Positions 32,677 to 35,694 of a stretch of 35,694 bases of DNA are shown piece after piece. Source of the DNA: Dehalococcoidales bacterium (GTDB lineage: Bacteria; Chloroflexota; Dehalococcoidia; Dehalococcoidales; Fen-1064); assembly GCA_016783135.1 (NCBI GenBank), contig JADHXC010000019.1:1-35694 (forward strand). The letters are read 5' to 3'. Position numbers and translations under genes: made by a program. Each line of letters opens with the position of its first letter. Position 1 is the stretch's first letter. Under the pieces are notes generated by a model. The model was not told the DNA's origin and did no database searches. It saw nothing but the letters and a program-made list of their open reading frames with translations.

Positions 32677-32700
32677 TCGCACAAGGATAGAGATGTGCGA
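32677..32700. promoter_or_regulatory. Dyad upstream of the ilv promoter
   Basis: TCGCACA (32677-32683) and TGTGCGA (32694-32700) are perfect inverted arms around a 10-nt spacer, centred about 50 nt upstream of the predicted start, next to the -35 box. Its position and symmetry fit a dimeric activator or repressor site. The rest of the gap 32701-32941 shows no gene. Confidence 0.45.
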
Positions 32701-32941
32701 AACTCTTTCCGAGACTAGCTCGACACAGCCTCCATGCCTACGGGAAAATGGTTCACCCCATACTGACGGTCTTCACTGGCAGGGGGTCTCCCTGACTCTA
32801 TTGACACTCCCTGACAATAGAGCTAGACTCACGTCAAACGAGCATTAGATCCCACGCAGGAAGACAGCAAGGAATACCGACTCATCATGATGGACGAGCT
32901 TTGCAGACACCTCGATGGTGCTATCAGGATGGCCCTGTAGA

Positions 32942-34015
32942 ATGTCCTGTGTGATCACCAATCCCGAGGCCGTGAGCGCTGAATGGCTAACGAAGGCGCT
33001 TCGCCAAGGCGGGAGTCTTCCGCGGGGCCAAGTCGTCAGTGTGCGTGTCGTTTCTGAGTCATCATACTCATCTATCATCGGGCGGCTGACGCTGACTTAC
33101 TCTGACGATGCTCCCCCGACAATGCCTACTCGTCTGTTCTTGAAGATCTCCAATCCCAGCGCGGAGCAGCGCGTGGTGGGGAGCAGTCAGAGGCGCAACG
33201 AAGTCGAGTTCAACAACAAGGTCGCTGCGGTCATGCCAAGCCCGCCGATCGTACGCTGTTTCCAGGCCGTCTACTGCGAAGAGACCGGCGCCGCGTACCT
33301 GATCTTCGATGACGTGTCTGAAACTCATTTCCAAGTCGAACCCTCTTTGCCGCCGCCAGCGCACCAAGCAGGAAAAGCAATCGACGCCTTCGCCGAGTTC
33401 CACGCTTTCTGGTGGGATCATCAGAGACTCGGCGATATAGATGCGCTCCCGAGTCAGAAGTCGGTTGCGGAGCATGTGAACAACACACGCGAGCACTTCC
33501 CTCGGTTCATGGACTTTCTCGGTGACCGTCTTATTGCTTCACAACGTCAAGTGTACGAAAAGACGCTCGCCTCGCTGCCAAACCTGATGGAACGTGTGAC
33601 CCAAGGCAAGAACCTAACACTGATTCATGGTGACTCAAACTGGGGAAACGTGCTTCTACCGTATGATCCCGATACGGATAGAGCTCTGATTATCGATTGG
33701 CAGCTCTGGGGTGTCAGTTTTGCCGCTGAAGATCTTGCCCACCTGATGGCGTTGTACTGGGAGAAAGAGCATCGTCAGCGGATGGAAAGAGACCTGTTGA
33801 CCCGCTATCATCAGGGGCTGATCCAGCATGGCGTTGAGAATTACGAATGGACTGAGTGCTGGAACGATTACAGACTTGCCGTCATCTTGCGTGTCCTATT
33901 CATGCCCATGTGGTTCTGGGAGAGCGGGTCCCCGGATTCCCGGTGGCAACGAAGCCTTGTACGGGCCATGCAGGCATTTGAGGACTTGGGATGTCTGGAA
34001 CTCTTGGAGAGTTAG
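32942..34015 (+). CDS. Phosphotransferase-fold kinase (APH / ecdysteroid-kinase-like)
   Basis: The 357-residue protein has an N-lobe with a probable ATP-binding lysine (LFLKIS, K68), followed by the small-molecule-kinase catalytic motif LIHGDSNWGNVLL (D231, N236) and the metal-binding aspartate in IIDWQLWG (D252). This is the aminoglycoside phosphotransferase/choline kinase fold, closest in appearance to the ecdysteroid-kinase-like group often seen beside acyl-CoA genes. The substrate is unknown, and antibiotic resistance should not be assumed. ATG 32915 is an alternative start; neither has a good ribosome site. By eye its base and codon use is less GC-rich than its neighbours, so it may be a later arrival. 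Confidence 0.82.
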   Translation: MSCVITNPEAVSAEWLTKALRQGGSLPRGQVVSVRVVSESSYSSIIGRLTLTYSDDAPPTMPTRLFLKISNPSAEQRVVGSSQRRNEVEFNNKVAAVMPSPPIVRCFQAVYCEETGAAYLIFDDVSETHFQVEPSLPPPAHQAGKAIDAFAEFHAFWWDHQRLGDIDALPSQKSVAEHVNNTREHFPRFMDFLGDRLIASQRQVYEKTLASLPNLMERVTQGKNLTLIHGDSNWGNVLLPYDPDTDRALIIDWQLWGVSFAAEDLAHLMALYWEKEHRQRMERDLLTRYHQGLIQHGVENYEWTECWNDYRLAVILRVLFMPMWFWESGSPDSRWQRSLVRAMQAFEDLGCLELLES

Positions 34016-34211
34016 GAATAGAGCTGAGCAAGTGCATGCAGCGGCCTCTGCTAAGCAACAATAGTCCGTTTTGTCACCCGATGCCACCACGAACGATGGA
34101 CATATTCCTGCCTACTTGGAGTCCATTTGAGACATAGAAGGGTCCGCCATAATTCACGCCCAAAGTCCAAGAATGAGTGACGTGCCCCCCACCATCGACA
34201 AGAAGAAAGCG

Positions 34212-34868
34212 TTATGGGGACTGGTTGGTAGGACTGCTGGTGGTGACACTCCCACACACCTGCCGGAGCGCTTCCGTGGATATGGCACCTTCCCGCAGAA
34301 CGACCGGCGTTTCACCGGTTAGGTCAATAATAGTCGATTCCCGTCCGGTGCAGCGCCCGCCTTCATCAATGACCATGTCGACTTTATCGCCGAACTGCGA
34401 GCGTACCTCAGCGGCGGTGAGCGGACTGGGCTGGCCGCTGACGTTGGCGCTTGTACCTACCAGGGGCATCCCGATACCTTCGATGAGGGCTATCGGAATT
34501 GGGTGGTCGGGTATTCGTACGGCTACGGTGTTACCCCCGGCGGTGACGATATCGGGAACGGTACCGGACGCAGGCAGCACTATCGTGAGGGCTCCGGGCA
34601 GGAAGCTATCGATTAAGCGGCAGGCAACCGGTGGTACCTGCCCGGCCAGTTCGGCTATTTGTGATGCGTTTGCCACCAGCAGGGGAAGGGCCATGTCCTG
34701 CGGTCTCTGTTTGGCCTGAAACACACGCTTCACGGCACGGGGAATGCTCATACCGGCGCCCAGGCCGTAGACAGTATCGGTAGGATAGGCGACTATTCCT
34801 CCCTGCCGGAGGATGATAACAGCCCTTTCAACTTGCTGCTGGACATCAGGGGAGAACCTGTACAACAT
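34212..34868 (-). CDS. tsaC: Threonylcarbamoyl-AMP synthase (YrdC/TsaC type)
   Basis: The 218-residue single-domain protein has the YrdC signature: GGIVAYPTDTVYGLGAGM, the KQRPQDMALPLLV loop that binds nucleotide, and PLVGTSANVSGQPSP. It makes threonylcarbamoyl-AMP from threonine, bicarbonate and ATP for the t6A37 modification of ANN-decoding tRNAs. The Sua5 C-terminal domain of longer relatives is absent. The frame extends to a TTG at 34937, but that codon is the -35 box of its own promoter. ATG 34895 would be nearly leaderless, so ATG 34868 (MLYRFSPDV) is preferred. Confidence 0.92.
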   Translation of the reverse strand: MLYRFSPDVQQQVERAVIILRQGGIVAYPTDTVYGLGAGMSIPRAVKRVFQAKQRPQDMALPLLVANASQIAELAGQVPPVACRLIDSFLPGALTIVLPASGTVPDIVTAGGNTVAVRIPDHPIPIALIEGIGMPLVGTSANVSGQPSPLTAAEVRSQFGDKVDMVIDEGGRCTGRESTIIDLTGETPVVLREGAISTEALRQVCGSVTTSSPTNQSP

Positions 34869-34908
34869 TGGTCCGGTACCTGCCTGGAGGTGCATTCTGC
34901 CTGATGAG

Positions 34909-34937
34909 AGTATACCACGAAGGTGATATTCGCCCAA
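34909..34937 (-). promoter_or_regulatory. Promoter of the YrdC/TsaC gene
   Basis: On the minus strand TTGGGC (plus 34932-34937), 17 nt and TATACT (plus 34909-34914). It stands back to back with the plus-strand promoter at 34959. Confidence 0.5.
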
Positions 34938-34958
34938 TATAGACTGACTCAGGATGTA

Positions 34959-34987
34959 TTGACATCAGGCGCATATTGTCCCATACT
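34959..34987 (+). promoter_or_regulatory. Promoter of the second CoA-transferase gene
   Basis: TTGACA (34959-34964), 17 nt and CATACT (34982-34987), leaving an untranslated leader of about 115 nt before the ATG at 35112. Confidence 0.5.
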
Positions 34988-35111
34988 CAAGGCTATATTG
35001 TTCCTTGCCGGACGGGTGCGGCGTGGAGAAAGGTGACCTCTCACGGTTACTAATCTCAATGAAGCGGATTGATGCTGTAATCGGCTGGTTGACACTTAAA
35101 GGTTGCATAGC

Positions 35112-35694
35112 ATGACGGCGGTCCTCACAGGAATCAAGGTCCTTGATTTCAGCCGGTATATCGCTGGCCCTTATGCCGCTATGCTCCTCAGTGAGCAGGG
35201 GGCGGAGGTGACCAAGGTAGAGAACCCGGAGGGGGACCCCTTTCGCGGCCGGCCGGGTTTCCTCGTGTGGAACCGTTCCAAGAGGGGCATCACCCTCAAC
35301 CTGAAACAGCCCGAAGGCCGGCAAATCGCCCGTGAGTTAGCCAGGCAGTCCGACGTTATTATCGAGAGCTTCCGCCCCGGCGTGGCCGACAGGTTGGGTA
35401 TAGGCTACGAGGCGGTCAGAGAACTCAACCCCCGGATGGTCTATTGCTCCATCTCAGGTTTTGGTCCTGACGGCCCATACAGGGACGTGCCCGGCTGGGA
35501 TGCTATTGTGGGTTCGATGACGTTGCTCTATATCGGCCAGGGGGGGTCGGGTGGCCCACCGCTCTACCTGGTGATGCCCATGCCGAGCTACTATACCGCC
35601 CTCATGGCTTCGTTCAGTATCGCGACAGCCCTTCTCACCCGTGAGACAACCGGCAGGGGACAGAAGGTGGACGTTTCTCTCTTCAGGTCGATGC
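35112..35694 (+). CDS. Family III CoA-transferase, N-terminal part (3' end outside window), nucleophile Asp absent
   Basis: The frame starts MTAVLTGIKVLDFSRYIAGP and is open to the end of the window (194 codons). AEVTKVENPEGDPFRG, KRGITLNLKQPEGR, SDVIIESFRPG and SISGFGPDGPY are standard CaiB/BaiF motifs. Where the family has its catalytic aspartate (SYGDIAAG in the copy at 4254-5447), this protein reads PMPSYYTALMAS, without Asp. It could be an inactive partner, or the first half of a longer two-domain transferase whose second half carries the aspartate; the window ends too soon to tell. AAAGG lies about 9 nt before the ATG. Confidence 0.88.
   Translation, partial: MTAVLTGIKVLDFSRYIAGPYAAMLLSEQGAEVTKVENPEGDPFRGRPGFLVWNRSKRGITLNLKQPEGRQIARELARQSDVIIESFRPGVADRLGIGYEAVRELNPRMVYCSISGFGPDGPYRDVPGWDAIVGSMTLLYIGQGGSGGPPLYLVMPMPSYYTALMASFSIATALLTRETTGRGQKVDVSLFRSM

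Noticed and set aside
34965-35324. 119-codon minus-strand ORF
   Set aside because: Antisense to the start of the second CoA-transferase and its promoter region.

Overview
The window looks like a chromosomal segment (roughly 55-60% GC by eye) of an anaerobic or subsurface bacterium, most likely Chloroflexota of the Dehalococcoidia type. This is inferred from the gene mix: family III CoA-transferases, acyl-CoA dehydrogenase and crotonase genes beside a compact ilv/leu operon, FmdB/FmdE-like proteins, dockerin/FN3 surface proteins and short dispersed hairpin repeats. No 16S or other marker is present, so the taxonomy is tentative.

Layout. 1-2285: two related secreted FN3-type proteins, the second ending in a dockerin. 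2376-5447: a truncated flavin-reductase start, a flavodoxin, an FmdB zinc ribbon, a CTP-synthase-C-terminal-like protein with an in-frame UGA at its nucleophile position (probable selenocysteine, with a fitting bSECIS hairpin), and a convergent CoA-transferase. 5653-7083: an internalin-like LRR lipoprotein. 7265-10156: hisH-hisF and glnA. 10462-12667: an E1-like sulfur-carrier adenylyltransferase and cysteine synthase behind a promoter overlapped by a tandem palindrome. 12778-20802: an MFS carrier, then acyl-CoA genes (two crotonases, an acyl-CoA dehydrogenase, acetoacetyl-CoA synthetase, an atypical HMG-CoA-lyase-like protein), with tRNA-Lys(CUU) on the opposite strand.

21036-32637, minus strand: a branched-chain amino acid cluster read as leader peptide - ilvD - ilvB - ilvN - universal stress protein - ilvC - leuA - mgtC-like - membrane protein - cupin - leuC - fmdE-like. 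A strong promoter (TTGACA, 17 bp, TATCGT) is followed directly by a 17-residue peptide, MNRYNLVLALIVISGYQ, and a terminator hairpin with nine T's before ilvD: a classical ribosome-mediated attenuator. leuD and leuB are not in the window.

32942-35694: an aminoglycoside-phosphotransferase-fold kinase, a YrdC/TsaC-type protein, and the start of another CoA-transferase that lacks the usual catalytic Asp.

The most interesting items are the UGA/bSECIS gene (3532-4257), the ilv attenuator, a 63-74-nt element found twice directly upstream of promoters, and the tandem operator-like palindrome at the sulfur genes.
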